Shown: positions 7,401 to 14,798, counted from the first letter of the stretch. The stretch: DNA of 64,000 nucleotides from Wukongibacter sp050859025 (GCF_050859025.1 NZ_CP138200.1:496001-560000); one strand, 5' to 3'. The notes: generated by a model not told the origin, from the letters alone. Program-made: numbers and translations.

Positions 7401-7520
7401 TTAGTAGATTGAAGAGCCACAAATACAGTCACCTACTAGAATAATCAATAATAGGAAAAGGATTAAGTTATTCATCCCGAAAAAATAAGGGGTTCCACAA
7501 CCACTACCAAAGCCTGGCAT
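7401..7520 (-). CDS. 39-aa LVGD-family peptide 4
   Basis: Head PGFGSGCGTPYFFGM, core NNLILFLLLIILVGDCIC, tail GSSIY; three Cys. The FFGM segment before the core is shared with peptide 2. The gene carries its own ribosome site (AAGGAGGG) and promoter (7568-7596). Single hydrophobic helix, otherwise Gly/Ser/Tyr-rich. Confidence 0.85.
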   Translation of the reverse strand: MPGFGSGCGTPYFFGMNNLILFLLLIILVGDCICGSSIY

Positions 7521-7567
7521 AATTTCCCTCCTTCTGGATATGTTATCAAGCTTCCTTAGCTCATTAA

Positions 7568-7596
7568 TATAATATTCTAAAGACGTATTAATCGTG
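7568..7596 (-). promoter_or_regulatory. Sigma-K-like promoter of LVGD peptide 4
   Basis: Minus strand: CAC, 16 nt, GAATATTATA; 48 nt upstream of the start. Confidence 0.7.
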
Positions 7597-7711
7597 TCAC
7601 TAAATAATATATTTTTAGATATTTATTAATATTTTTCTATGTACGACAAATAAAGACTGAGGGGTATTGGATCCCTTAGTTTTTATAAGATTTTTCTTAG
7701 AAAAATGACCT

Positions 7712-7743
7712 AAAAAAAAACTGAGGAAAGTTCCCCAGTTTTT
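7712..7743 (-). terminator. Terminator of LVGD peptide 5
   Basis: ACTGAGGAA / TTCCCCAGT stem, with a U run on the minus strand. Confidence 0.75.
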
Positions 7744-7754
7744 AGGTATTAGAA

Positions 7755-7871
7755 TTAGTAGCCGTAACCACCAGTACAGAGGCAATCACCAACTAAAATT
7801 ATTAGCAATAGGAAAAGAATTAAATTGTTAACGCGAGGATAATAAGGTACTCCGCAACCACAACCGGACAT
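7755..7871 (-). CDS. 38-aa LVGD-family peptide 5
   Basis: Head SGCGCGVPYYPRV, the invariant core, tail TGGYGY. Cys at 4, 6, 30 and 32. Very close to peptide 6 next door (7956), a recent tandem duplicate. AAGGAGGG ribosome site. Its promoter (7890-7918) is much closer to the start (19 nt) than in the other copies, giving a very short leader. Confidence 0.85.
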   Translation of the reverse strand: MSGCGCGVPYYPRVNNLILFLLLIILVGDCLCTGGYGY

Positions 7872-7889
7872 ATATTTCCCTCCTTTTTA

Positions 7890-7918
7890 CATAATATTTT
7901 AGAGCTATGTCAGGTGTA
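7890..7918 (-). promoter_or_regulatory. Sigma-K-like promoter of LVGD peptide 5
   Basis: Minus strand: TAC, 16 nt, AAATATTATG. The AC dinucleotide keeps its place although the flanking base changed. Only 19 nt from the start codon. Confidence 0.55.
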
Positions 7919-7955
7919 TAATTAATAAATATTTACTAAAATAAAAATTTATGTT

Positions 7956-8069
7956 TTAGTAGATAGAAGGACCGCAGAGGCAGTCACCAACTAAGATAAT
8001 TAACAATAGGAAAAGAATTAGGTTGTTAACACGAGGATAATAAGGTACTCTACAACCACAACCAGACAT
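7956..8069 (-). CDS. 37-aa LVGD-family peptide 6
   Basis: Head SGCGCRVPYYPRV, the invariant core, tail GPSIY. It differs from peptide 5 mainly by Arg for Gly at position 7 and in the tail, so the two are a close duplicate pair. AAGGAGGG ribosome site; promoter at 8118-8146. Confidence 0.85.
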   Translation of the reverse strand: MSGCGCRVPYYPRVNNLILFLLLIILVGDCLCGPSIY

Positions 8070-8117
8070 ATATTTCCCTCCTTTACGACATAGTATCGAG
8101 CTTCCCTAGCTCATTAA

Positions 8118-8146
8118 CATATTATTCGATAAGGGTATTAAGCGTG
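8118..8146 (-). promoter_or_regulatory. Sigma-K-like promoter of LVGD peptide 6
   Basis: Minus strand: CAC, 16 nt, GAATAATATG; 49 nt upstream of the start. Confidence 0.7.
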
Positions 8147-8183
8147 TCAATATTCTAATAGCATTTTATATAAAAAATAGGTA

Positions 8184-8215
8184 TAAAAAAAAGCTGAGAA
8201 AAAATCCTCAGCTTA
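8184..8215 (-). terminator. Terminator of LVGD peptide 7
   Basis: AAGCTGAG / CTCAGCTT stem with a U run on the minus strand. Confidence 0.8.
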
Positions 8216-8243
8216 TTTTATATATTTCAAATCTTATAGTTTA

Positions 8244-8375
8244 TTAATAATTTGGACCGCAGAGACAATCTCCTACGAGAATTATTAGTAATAAGAAAAG
8301 AATTAGGTTGTTACCGCCGAAGATACCGCCGCCATAACCGCCGCCATAACCGCCGCCGCCAAAGATACCAGACAT
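8244..8375 (-). CDS. 43-aa LVGD-family peptide 7 (Gly/Tyr repeat head)
   Basis: The head is built of GGGY repeats flanked by IFG on both sides, with 12 Gly in the first 21 residues and no Cys. The core is invariant and the tail is GPNY. The head is encoded by a GGC/GGT-rich stretch that stands out from the AT-rich surroundings. AAGGAGGGG ribosome site; promoter 8423-8451; terminator 8184-8215. Confidence 0.85.
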   Translation of the reverse strand: MSGIFGGGGYGGGYGGGIFGGNNLILFLLLIILVGDCLCGPNY

Positions 8376-8422
8376 ACTTTCCCCTCCTTAATTAGTTTAC
8401 TAAGCTTTTCTTAGCTCACTAG

Positions 8423-8451
8423 TATATTATTCAAAGGGGGAGATAATTGTG
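8423..8451 (-). promoter_or_regulatory. Sigma-K-like promoter of LVGD peptide 7
   Basis: Minus strand: CAC, 16 nt, GAATAATATA; 48 nt upstream of the start. Confidence 0.7.
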
Positions 8452-8597
8452 AATATATCTATTAAAAATTTCTGGACATTAAGGTTTTTATTTTTTAGAG
8501 ATTATAGAATCTTCATTTGAGAAATAATCTAAGTAAAAACGCTGGGAAATCAAAACTCTTCTTTTGTTCAGAAATTTCCTTGATAAATGACCTCAAT

Positions 8598-8627
8598 AAA
8601 ATAAACTGAGGTAATCCTCAGTTTATC
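8598..8627 (-). terminator. Terminator of LVGD peptide 8
   Basis: ATAAACTGAGG / CCTCAGTTTAT stem on the minus strand; the U run is weak. Confidence 0.65.
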
Positions 8628-8686
8628 TCTAGAAATATTTTGCTCGCTTTTAAATAAACTTATTATACATTAAAATTTTTTACCCA

Positions 8687-8806
8687 TTAGCACGGTTTAC
8701 AATAGTCACCACAGAGGCAATCTCCTACTAGGATTATTAAGAGTAGGAAAAGAATTAGGTTGTTAAAACCAAAGAAACCACCACGACCTCCATATAAATC
8801 AGTCAT
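8687..8806 (-). CDS. 39-aa LVGD-family peptide 8
   Basis: Head TDLYGGRGGFFGF, the invariant core, tail GDYCKPC; four Cys, all C-terminal to the helix. The C-x6-C...C tail links it with peptide 9. AGGAGG ribosome site. The promoter is degenerate: a CAC in the expected place but TAATCAAAGT as -10 (8856-8884). Confidence 0.85.
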   Translation of the reverse strand: MTDLYGGRGGFFGFNNLILFLLLIILVGDCLCGDYCKPC

Positions 8807-8855
8807 AAATCTAACCTCCTTTTAAATATAAGCATTTCAATAGAACAATCAAGCT

Positions 8856-8884
8856 ACTTTGATTAAAAACATTGGGATAGAGTG
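8856..8884 (-). promoter_or_regulatory. Degenerate promoter of LVGD peptide 8
   Basis: Minus strand: CAC, 16 nt, TAATCAAAGT. Only the AC and the AAT core match, but the position (49 nt from the start) is that of the other copies. Confidence 0.35.
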
Positions 8885-8956
8885 TCTTTAATTTCCATCT
8901 TTTGTGAAGAAATTTATTTAGATCTAATAATATTAATCAGATAATATTTCTATGAA

Positions 8957-9061
8957 TTAACATTTGTTACAATAATCATCTGCGCAAAGACAATCCCCCA
9001 ATAATATGATAAGTAATAGGAATAGTATCAAATTATTTAATCCTAAATAACCATTGCCCAT
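8957..9061 (-). CDS. 34-aa LVGD-family peptide 9
   Basis: Shortest member: head GNGYLGL, core NNLILFLLLIILLGDCLC (Leu replaces Val before Gly-Asp), tail ADDYCNKC with two further Cys. AGGAGGTG ribosome site. Promoter at 9109-9137. First gene of the array on the minus strand, next to the charged 82-aa gene at 9159. Confidence 0.83.
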   Translation of the reverse strand: MGNGYLGLNNLILFLLLIILLGDCLCADDYCNKC

Positions 9062-9108
9062 ATTAGCACCTCCTACTGCCCCACTAAGCAGATTTTGTTA
9101 GCTCAATA

Positions 9109-9137
9109 TATTCTATTCTGGTTCATATAAATGTGTG
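9109..9137 (-). promoter_or_regulatory. Sigma-K-like promoter of LVGD peptide 9
   Basis: Minus strand: CAC, 16 nt, GAATAGAATA; 48 nt upstream of the start. A further CAC lies two bases upstream. Confidence 0.65.
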
Positions 9138-9158
9138 ACTTGATGAAGCTAATTTTTA

Positions 9159-9407
9159 TTAATTATTTTTTAGCATTTCTATCAGCTTATCAAGCTTTTG
9201 TTGCTGCTTTTCATTAAGGAAAGCTCTAATTGTATCCATCGTCTTGATTTGACGTCTAAACTCTTCATCACTCATACTAGCTCTTATTTTTTTTACTTCA
9301 TCTATAAGATCTTGTTGGGTTTTATCCTTATGCTTTTCCCCAAAATCGCCAAGTAGATTTTTAAGATTATTTGATTTTTCTTGATTTCTTTTTCTGTCTT
9401 TTCTCAT
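9159..9407 (-). CDS. Hypothetical 82-aa charged helical protein
   Basis: Not recognised. Rich in Lys, Glu, Gln and Asn, without Cys or membrane segments; probably all helical (for example KQQQKLDKLIEMLKN-like C-terminus after AFLNE). Start ATG with GGAGG 7 nt upstream. It lies directly upstream of, and on the same strand as, the LVGD peptide array, but peptide 9 has its own promoter (9109-9137) just beyond this gene's stop codon. No promoter of the array type is visible for it. A DNA- or protein-binding role cannot be told from sequence. Confidence 0.7.
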   Translation of the reverse strand: MRKDRKRNQEKSNNLKNLLGDFGEKHKDKTQQDLIDEVKKIRASMSDEEFRRQIKTMDTIRAFLNEKQQQKLDKLIEMLKNN

Positions 9408-9463
9408 ATAAAAACCTCCAATTGAATAAGATTAATTATAGGTAATCAACTTTAAAAGTTAAT

Positions 9464-9540
9464 AAAATTCAAACAAAAAATGTAGAAGCGTTCATTATTT
9501 TATTTGAATTTTATTTCATTCTAATGTTGGTGACCTGTAT
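9464..9540. repeat. R3 repeat copy
   Basis: Contains GTAGAAGCGTTCATTATTTT and CTAATGTTGGTGACCTGTAT. AAAATTCAAA / TTTGAATTTT arms can form a hairpin. Nearly identical over about 55 bp to 40517-40570 and related to 26356-26430. The right end fuses directly to an R1 copy. Confidence 0.7.
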
Positions 9541-9645
9541 AGAGAGTTCCAAGTAAAGACTTTAATTTATACATATCCAAAACTCTCAGAAACACTGAGT
9601 ATTTGTATATGTATAGATTAAGTTTTACTATATAAACCCTATATA
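9538..9645. repeat. R1 repeat, full copy
   Basis: Starts TATAGAGAGTTCC and ends AAACCCTATATA, with central AACTCTCAGAAACACTGAGT. Inserted at the end of the R3 repeat. Confidence 0.88.
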
Positions 9646-9702
9646 TATAAATAAAAAAATGATAACCAATAAAAACTGGAATTTCTATAAATATATCATT
9701 CT

Positions 9703-9809
9703 TATATAAATTGTAATAAATCTTTTACATTTCGATTTCTCAAGTAGTCCTAAAGAATTGGCTATTTAACAAATCAAATTTTAGATTTATAAGTACGTTC
9801 TATATATAG
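9703..9809. repeat. R2 repeat, full copy
   Basis: About 105 bp with inverted arms AATAAATCTTTTACATTTCG and complement-like AAATTTTAGATTTAT. Ends TATATA on both sides. The same family is at 26193-26296. Confidence 0.8.
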
Positions 9810-9874
9810 TTATTTTGAGGAGAATTATCATAAATTATGATACTGGTTATCTTTATAATAACCATAATATGCGT

Positions 9875-9903
9875 AACAAAAAGAAAGGTTCATGCATATT
9901 ATA
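9875..9903 (+). promoter_or_regulatory. Sigma-K-type promoter of the gene at 9938
   Basis: AAC, 16 nt, GCATATTATA: matches the Bacillus sigma-K consensus (AC at -35, gCATAnnnTA at -10) with exactly the spacing of the minus-strand peptide promoters. 35 nt before the start codon. Confidence 0.7.
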
Positions 9904-9937
9904 AAATTATGTAATACGTGTTTGAGGGAGTGTTTAT

Positions 9938-10747
9938 ATGGCTGAACTATTTGATGTGCGTCCAGATGAAAACGTAAAAGATAATGAAGAAAAAGGAAGC
10001 AGTCTACTTGATTTAGGCGATAACTTGTTACTTCCTATAATAGCGTTATTTATGCTTGGAAAAAATAGTTCAAATCTTCCCATAGTAGACAATGTAAAAA
10101 AGATAGCAAATGAGCTGATAAGTATACCTCTTAATATTGACTTAGCAACACAGGATATTGAAGTAATGAAGAATGCTGTAGATACTGTAAGTCCATATAT
10201 GAATCCCGATAATTTATTTGTATTAGATAAATTTTCTACATTTCTTTCTGCATTGCTCAAAATTACTGCTGTAAAGGAGTTAAATAACGATATGGCTAGA
10301 AATTCATCCGATGGCTCTCGTGAGCCTAAACAATTCAAAAATCAGAGGCAAAAAGCCTTACATATGATTGGTGCCCTTGAGCAATATATGGATGAGCCAA
10401 CTAAAAAGAATATGGAAGGCTTAAAAAGTACCTTGAGTATTTTAGATAAATTTCAGGAAACAACGAATGTTTTAAGTGAAAAGAAAAAAAACGGAGGAAA
10501 TCTTGACATAAGAGATATGATACAGCTTATAAGACCTATAATAGGGGCAGGTAATTTTCCCGAAGCTGAGAAGATCGACAATATGATTAGAATGGTTCAA
10601 ATAATGACGGCATTGGAATCTAGTGGTGGAGATCTGGGTGATGCCTCTGGTGATCCTCAAGGTAATCAATCAGATGATGACGAAGATGACGATGGAGGAA
10701 TCTTCGAATTTGTGATTGATAGATATGATGACGAAGATGATGAATAA
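9938..10747 (+). CDS. Hypothetical acidic sporulation-associated protein, 269 aa
   Basis: Not recognised by family. Soluble, without signal peptide or Cys. The N-terminal half has a hydrophobic helix near residues 29-41 (NLLLPIIALFMLG); the middle is helical and charged. The last 30 residues are extremely acidic (SDDDEDDDGG, then DRYDDEDDE), after a Gly/Ser-rich linker. GAGGGAG ribosome site. The preceding sigma-K-like promoter (9875-9903) suggests expression in the late mother cell, so a coat or coat-associated role is an inference. Bounded downstream by a bidirectional terminator. Confidence 0.75.
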   Translation: MAELFDVRPDENVKDNEEKGSSLLDLGDNLLLPIIALFMLGKNSSNLPIVDNVKKIANELISIPLNIDLATQDIEVMKNAVDTVSPYMNPDNLFVLDKFSTFLSALLKITAVKELNNDMARNSSDGSREPKQFKNQRQKALHMIGALEQYMDEPTKKNMEGLKSTLSILDKFQETTNVLSEKKKNGGNLDIRDMIQLIRPIIGAGNFPEAEKIDNMIRMVQIMTALESSGGDLGDASGDPQGNQSDDDEDDDGGIFEFVIDRYDDEDDE

Positions 10748-10819
10748 TGGCAAGGATTTGACAATTAATTAGAGTTAGAAGCTGAAGATTACAAGCTCTA
10801 TGATATAGCTTAATAAAGC

Positions 10820-10857
10820 AAAAAAAGACCATACTACCTTGTAATGTGGTCTTTTTA
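10820..10857. terminator. Bidirectional terminator
   Basis: AAAAAAGACCA / TGGTCTTTTT stem; separates the plus-strand gene at 9938 from the minus-strand glutaredoxin gene. Confidence 0.85.
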
Positions 10858-10902
10858 AATAATAAAAAAAATCATTCTAGCTGAATGGTACATAATTTTT
10901 AT

Positions 10903-11130
10903 TTATATAAGCAATTCATCAAGTTTACTCTTATCGAAGCCAACTACTACCTCATCATCTACAAAAATAGCAGGAACTCCCATTATTTTTCTTTTAACTA
11001 GTTCTTTTCTAGCCGATGGGTCAGTTTGTACATTTCTTTCCTCAAAGGCTATATTTTTTTCTGAAAGATATTCCTTGGCAGTCTGACAATGTGGACACGT
11101 GCTACTAGTAAAAACTACAACTTTTTTCAT
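10903..11130 (-). CDS. Glutaredoxin-like (NrdH/YruB-type) thiol-disulfide protein
   Basis: A 75-residue thioredoxin-fold protein with the redox motif CPHC (TSSTCPHCQTAKEYL) and the cis-Pro region (GVPAIFVDDEVVVGFDKSKL). Length and pattern are those of the small glutaredoxin-like proteins of clostridia, which shuttle electrons without glutathione. The ATG at 11130 is preferred: it has AGGAGGTG 6 nt upstream, whereas the GTG at 11139 lies inside that ribosome site. No partner gene is adjacent. Confidence 0.9.
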   Translation of the reverse strand: MKKVVVFTSSTCPHCQTAKEYLSEKNIAFEERNVQTDPSARKELVKRKIMGVPAIFVDDEVVVGFDKSKLDELLI

Positions 11131-11209
11131 TTTATACACCTCCTGATAATATTATTACCCATTAAAATTTAAAAAAAACATACTCAGAGATATTGTATGA
11201 AATGTCATA

Positions 11210-11313
11210 TATAGAGAGTTCCAAGTAAATCTTAATTTATACATATCAAAATATCCGATGCTTCTTAGGATTTTTGATATGTATAAATTAAAGTTTTGAC
11301 TGGAATCTCTATA
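11210..11313. repeat. R1 repeat, full copy
   Basis: First of a tandem pair, in the inverse orientation to the pair at 4880-5085. Centre CCGATGCTTCTTAGG. Confidence 0.9.
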
Positions 11314-11413
11314 GAGAGTTCCAAGTAAATCTTAATTTATACATATCAAAATATCCGATGCTTCTTAGGATTTTTGATGTGTATAAATTAAAGTTTTGAC
11401 TGGAATCTATATA
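11310..11413. repeat. R1 repeat, full copy (tandem)
   Basis: Second of the pair, almost identical to the first and sharing TATA at the junction. It ends about 40 bp before the cotS-like gene, so the transcript of that gene may start in or after it. Confidence 0.9.
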
Positions 11414-11455
11414 TATAATCTCTTAATATACTTTATAACAAAGTGAGGGTTTGAG

Positions 11456-12448
11456 ATGAATGATAGATGTTATAAACTAGTACAAAGATTTGGATTTCAA
11501 TTAATAAAGAATATTCCTAAGAAGGATTATAATATAGTGCTCACGGATAAAGGATTTTTTGTTCTAAAAAAAGCTAAATACAAAGTATCAGAAATACTTT
11601 TTATACATGGTGCAAAGGAGCACTTAATAAATAAAGGATATAGAAATATAGACAGTTATATAACAATAGAGGGCATACCTTACATAGAATATGATGGTGA
11701 TTACTATGTTATGACTAGATTAATAGAAGGCAGAAGATGTAATCCTAATAACCCTATTGAAATACAGAAAGCTTCAAGGGCTTTGGCAAGGCTCCATGAT
11801 GCATCAAAGAATTATATTCCTATAGTAAAGGAAAATAGTAGATCGAATATGGGAAAGCTACAAAATGATTATTTGGAAAAATGTCAAGATTATATATATA
11901 TAAAAAGCCTTATAAAAATGAGGACTACAAAACATAAGATAGACCTTATGGTTTTAGACTATATTGATATGCTATATGATATGTCAATAGAATCAGTAAA
12001 AAGCCTTCAGAGGAACGGTTATTTTCAATATTGTGAAGAGGAAGGACTATACAGATATTTTTGTCATAACGATTATAATCATGATAATATACTTATTGAT
12101 ATAAGCGGCAATCTAAGTATAATAAATTTTGATAATTGTAAATATGAGTTAAGATGCTTTGATATAGCAAGCTTTGTCATGGCGGTTATGGATAAATTAA
12201 ATTGGGACTTTGAAAAAGTTATATATATATTAGAGACATATAACAGTATTAGGAAAATTCAAGAAATAGAATATAAGCTTATGGCTTCATTTCTCCAATT
12301 TCCACAGGATATATGGGAAATAACTACTAAATATTATTATGATGACTATGAAAACCTTGGGAACATGTATTATATAGCCCTAAAAAATAAAATAGAAAGA
12401 CTACCCTATCGGATTGAATTTTTAAAAAAGTATAATAATAAATTTTAA
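11456..12448 (+). CDS. CotS-family spore coat protein (kinase-like fold)
   Basis: A 330-residue protein of the CotS/CotI/YutH group, which has an aminoglycoside-phosphotransferase-like fold and is found in the spore coat of Bacillus and Clostridium. The catalytic-loop equivalent is CHNDYNHDNILI (HxDxxxxN type) and the metal-binding motif equivalent is INFDNCKYE, so the active site looks intact. N-terminal lobe features: GFFVLKKAKYKVSEILFIHG, with the Lys pair. Start ATG with a GTGAGGGTTTGAG leader. Downstream and convergent is a glycosyltransferase, separated by a bidirectional hairpin. Confidence 0.85.
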   Translation: MNDRCYKLVQRFGFQLIKNIPKKDYNIVLTDKGFFVLKKAKYKVSEILFIHGAKEHLINKGYRNIDSYITIEGIPYIEYDGDYYVMTRLIEGRRCNPNNPIEIQKASRALARLHDASKNYIPIVKENSRSNMGKLQNDYLEKCQDYIYIKSLIKMRTTKHKIDLMVLDYIDMLYDMSIESVKSLQRNGYFQYCEEEGLYRYFCHNDYNHDNILIDISGNLSIINFDNCKYELRCFDIASFVMAVMDKLNWDFEKVIYILETYNSIRKIQEIEYKLMASFLQFPQDIWEITTKYYYDDYENLGNMYYIALKNKIERLPYRIEFLKKYNNKF

Positions 12449-12476
12449 ATAAGAATTATAGATAAATTCATACAAT

Positions 12477-12503
12477 GAAACCAGCGAATTAATCGCTGGT
12501 TTC
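12477..12503. terminator. Bidirectional terminator between cotS-like and glycosyltransferase genes
   Basis: GAAACCAGCGA / TCGCTGGTTTC stem. The stop codon of the minus-strand gene lies in the loop. Confidence 0.7.
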
Positions 12504-13280
12504 TAAAACACAATCAAAGATATCAAACCGTCTACCTTTATGATATCCTAAAAAATCCATTCCATCAAAGCCTCTTTTGGGTGTATTATCTTGATAAATT
12601 GAGCAGGCTTCAATACAATCACCGATAATTGTTTTAGCGATTTGTGAAGCGTGCTGCTCATCCTTTGTTGTTGATCTTAGTACATGATTTGGAATCCTAG
12701 TAGAGACCTTGATATTTAACTTATTTTTTACTGCTAAGGCCAACTCAACAGGAGGAGTTGAAAGGATTTTGAAGCCTATTTTATCAATGAGCTTTCTTGA
12801 TACGCCGTGGGGTCCGTGGCTAGGTGTAGCATGGATAATTTTATCATATATGCCCAGCTCTAGATTCAACTGACGTCTAAAGGCTAAAAGTACCTTTGCC
12901 ATATTACTATTAGTATAGGAGCTATCATAGCAGTCAGTAAGGCCCATGTCAATATTGTTAGAGGAAATATCAAGAATTATTTCATTTATATTGTCAGATA
13001 TATTTCCAATCATGTCGCCATCTACAAATATAAAGCCTGTAGCTCCAGATTTATAGGCGTAAAGTGCGCCTATAGATCTTGGAACATCTAAACCAAGGGG
13101 TTTGTTGAAGTAAAGTATTTGCATTCTATCACTATTTATATCACACACCCTTTTAAGGGTGTTATCTGTACAGCCATTTGCAATTACTAAGATTTTATCG
13201 CTATTTGTCCTGAGAAGCATACTTAAGGTTTTATGGATTTTTTCTTCTTCATTTCTTGCTGGTACAATTGTATAAATCAT
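12489..13280 (-). CDS. Family 2 glycosyltransferase
   Basis: A 263-residue GT-A glycosyltransferase that would transfer a sugar from a nucleotide-sugar donor. The N-terminus IYTIVPARNEEEKI is the donor-binding strand-loop. FIFVDGDMIG holds the DxD-type metal motif (DGD). No transmembrane segment is evident, so it acts in the cytoplasm. The short C-terminal region is unassigned. It sits among coat and sporulation genes, so decoration of the spore surface is plausible but only inferred from context. GGTGGT ribosome site before the ATG. Confidence 0.8.
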   Translation of the reverse strand: MIYTIVPARNEEEKIHKTLSMLLRTNSDKILVIANGCTDNTLKRVCDINSDRMQILYFNKPLGLDVPRSIGALYAYKSGATGFIFVDGDMIGNISDNINEIILDISSNNIDMGLTDCYDSSYTNSNMAKVLLAFRRQLNLELGIYDKIIHATPSHGPHGVSRKLIDKIGFKILSTPPVELALAVKNKLNIKVSTRIPNHVLRSTTKDEQHASQIAKTIIGDCIEACSIYQDNTPKRGFDGMDFLGYHKGRRFDIFDCVLETSD

Positions 13281-13385
13281 TTTACCACCGCCGTTAGATT
13301 AAGCTATGGAGGAGATTGCATAATTCTATCTGGCACAATTATATATGGGAATAGCATCCCAAATTTAATCATTTAAAATAGAGTA

Positions 13386-13489
13386 TATAGGGTTTACATA
13401 GTAAAACTTAGTTTATACATGTACAAATACTCAGTGCTTCTGGGAGTTTTGGACATGTATAAATTAAAGTCTTTACTTAAATCCCTATA
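13386..13489. repeat. R1 repeat, full copy
   Basis: Inverse orientation to the copy at 19033. Starts TATAGGGTTTACATAGTAAA, ends TAAATCCCTATA. Confidence 0.88.
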
Positions 13490-13648
13490 TCCTTATAGTA
13501 TTTTAAATTATATATTGTAAAATGCCTTCTAATATGGTAATTATGCAATTTACGCTACCTACTACCATTCTACTCATCCTATATTTCATAGGTGACTATG
13601 CACCTTAAACTTTGAAAAATCATACTATATAGTACAGTAGACATATAA

Positions 13649-13754
13649 TATAGAGATTCAAGTGAAAACTTTCATTTATACATGCCTAAAACTTTCTCAA
13701 AAAGTTGAGTAGCTGGTCATGCATAAATTAAGTTCTACTATATGAAACCTATAT
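13649..13754. repeat. R1 repeat, full copy directly upstream of yabG
   Basis: Variant copy, starts TATAGAGATTCAAGTG and ends TGAAACCTATATA, with centre CTTTCTCAAAAAGTTGAG. It ends 15 bp before the yabG ATG, so the yabG leader or promoter must lie within or across it. Confidence 0.85.
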
Positions 13755-13769
13755 ACTAGGAGGATTTCA

Positions 13770-14525
13770 ATGACAGAGCTAAGAGTTGGAGACATTGTAG
13801 CAAGAAAATCATATGATTATGATATCTTATTTAAAATTACAGATATAATTAATGATTCAAATAATAAGAAAACCTTTATCCTAAAGGGAACTAACCTAAG
13901 GATTATTGCAGATTCTCCAGAAGGGGATCTAGAAAAGGTTTCAGCAAATAAAGTAAATCAGTTTAATAAAGGTTTTAACAAAGAGATAAATAGAATAGTG
14001 AGAAACATATTGAAAGACAGAAAGGACACTCAATTTAAAAACTTAACGAGGCATATATCGGAATATACGAGGGACAGTAATCATTTTGGAAGGGCAGGAA
14101 AAGTATTACACCTAGATGGTGATGGAGAATATATAGATGTATGTCTTAAAGTATACGAGCAGCTAGATATAGAGGCTATAGGAAAAATAATAGACGAAAA
14201 GGAGCAGCCTAAGGTAGTAGATAAGCTTCTTAGAGAGCATAATCCAGATATACTGATTTTGACAGGGCACGATAGTATACTGAAAGGAAAAGAAGATTTT
14301 ACTGATATAGAAAATTATAGAAATTCCAAATATTTCACTGAAAGTGTTAGAATAGCTAGACAATACGAATCGAGTATGGATGAACTTGTTATATTTGCAG
14401 GTGCATGCCAATCCTATTTTGAAGCAATAATTAAAGCAGGAGCTAATTTTGCCAGCTCACCCCATAGGACACTAGTGCTATATGTACAAAAAGACAAACA
14501 ATACAGTATATGGATACATGGATAA
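13770..14525 (+). pseudogene. yabG: yabG 5' part (codons 1-235), interrupted by the serine-recombinase element
   Basis: YabG is the sporulation-specific protease that processes coat proteins on the maturing spore. Typical YabG sequence runs from MTELRVGDIVARKS through HLDGDGEYID, ILILTGHD, IFAGACQSYFEAI and ends abruptly at NFASSPHR-TL. After the six bases ACACTA (14469-14474) only 16 unrelated residues follow before the stop. The missing 59 codons are found intact at 20542-20721. Together they make a 292-aa YabG, close to the usual length of about 290. AGGAGG ribosome site before the ATG. It is interrupted but probably restorable by excision rather than a dead pseudogene. Confidence 0.93.
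14469..14474. other. Left attachment core (ACACTA)
   Basis: The first six bases after yabG codon 233, identical to 20542-20547. The next bases differ (GTGC here, ATCC at the right end), which fixes the core. Confidence 0.85.
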
Positions 14526-14528
14526 TTT

Positions 14529-14708
14529 TCATGCATCGTCAGAAACCTTATTTGTACTCAGAATTAAATCATAGATTATTATTTGTGAAGAGGATGGATA
14601 TTTGTTCAATCTAAGCTTAATTATATCTATTAGTGATTTAGTTATCTCTTGCTCAGACCTTTCAGCATTAGTTATATTGACCTCAACCTCTATTCTCTGA
14701 CCTGCCAT
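14529..14708 (-). CDS. 59-aa hypothetical protein in the yabG element
   Basis: Small gene on the minus strand, divergent from recombinase 1. Excellent ribosome site GAGGGGGG six bases before the ATG. The product starts AGQRIEVEVNITNAERSEQE, is mixed alpha/beta in appearance, slightly charged, with no Cys. No family recognised. Its place between the left end and the recombinase makes a directionality factor or regulator a reasonable guess, but nothing in the sequence proves this. Confidence 0.65.
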   Translation of the reverse strand: MAGQRIEVEVNITNAERSEQEITKSLIDIIKLRLNKYPSSSQIIIYDLILSTNKVSDDA

Positions 14709-14798
14709 AAACGTCCCCCCTCAATCCTTGATAAATCATATTCATATTTTAGATTGTCCTATTCTTTAAACTTTTTAGTGAAACTATTTTTCTATTAT

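Noticed and set aside
13725..13734. Sigma-K -10 match GCATAAATTA upstream of yabG
   Set aside because: It lies inside an R1 repeat arm and lacks AC at the proper distance; it may work but cannot be told from a chance match in the repeat.
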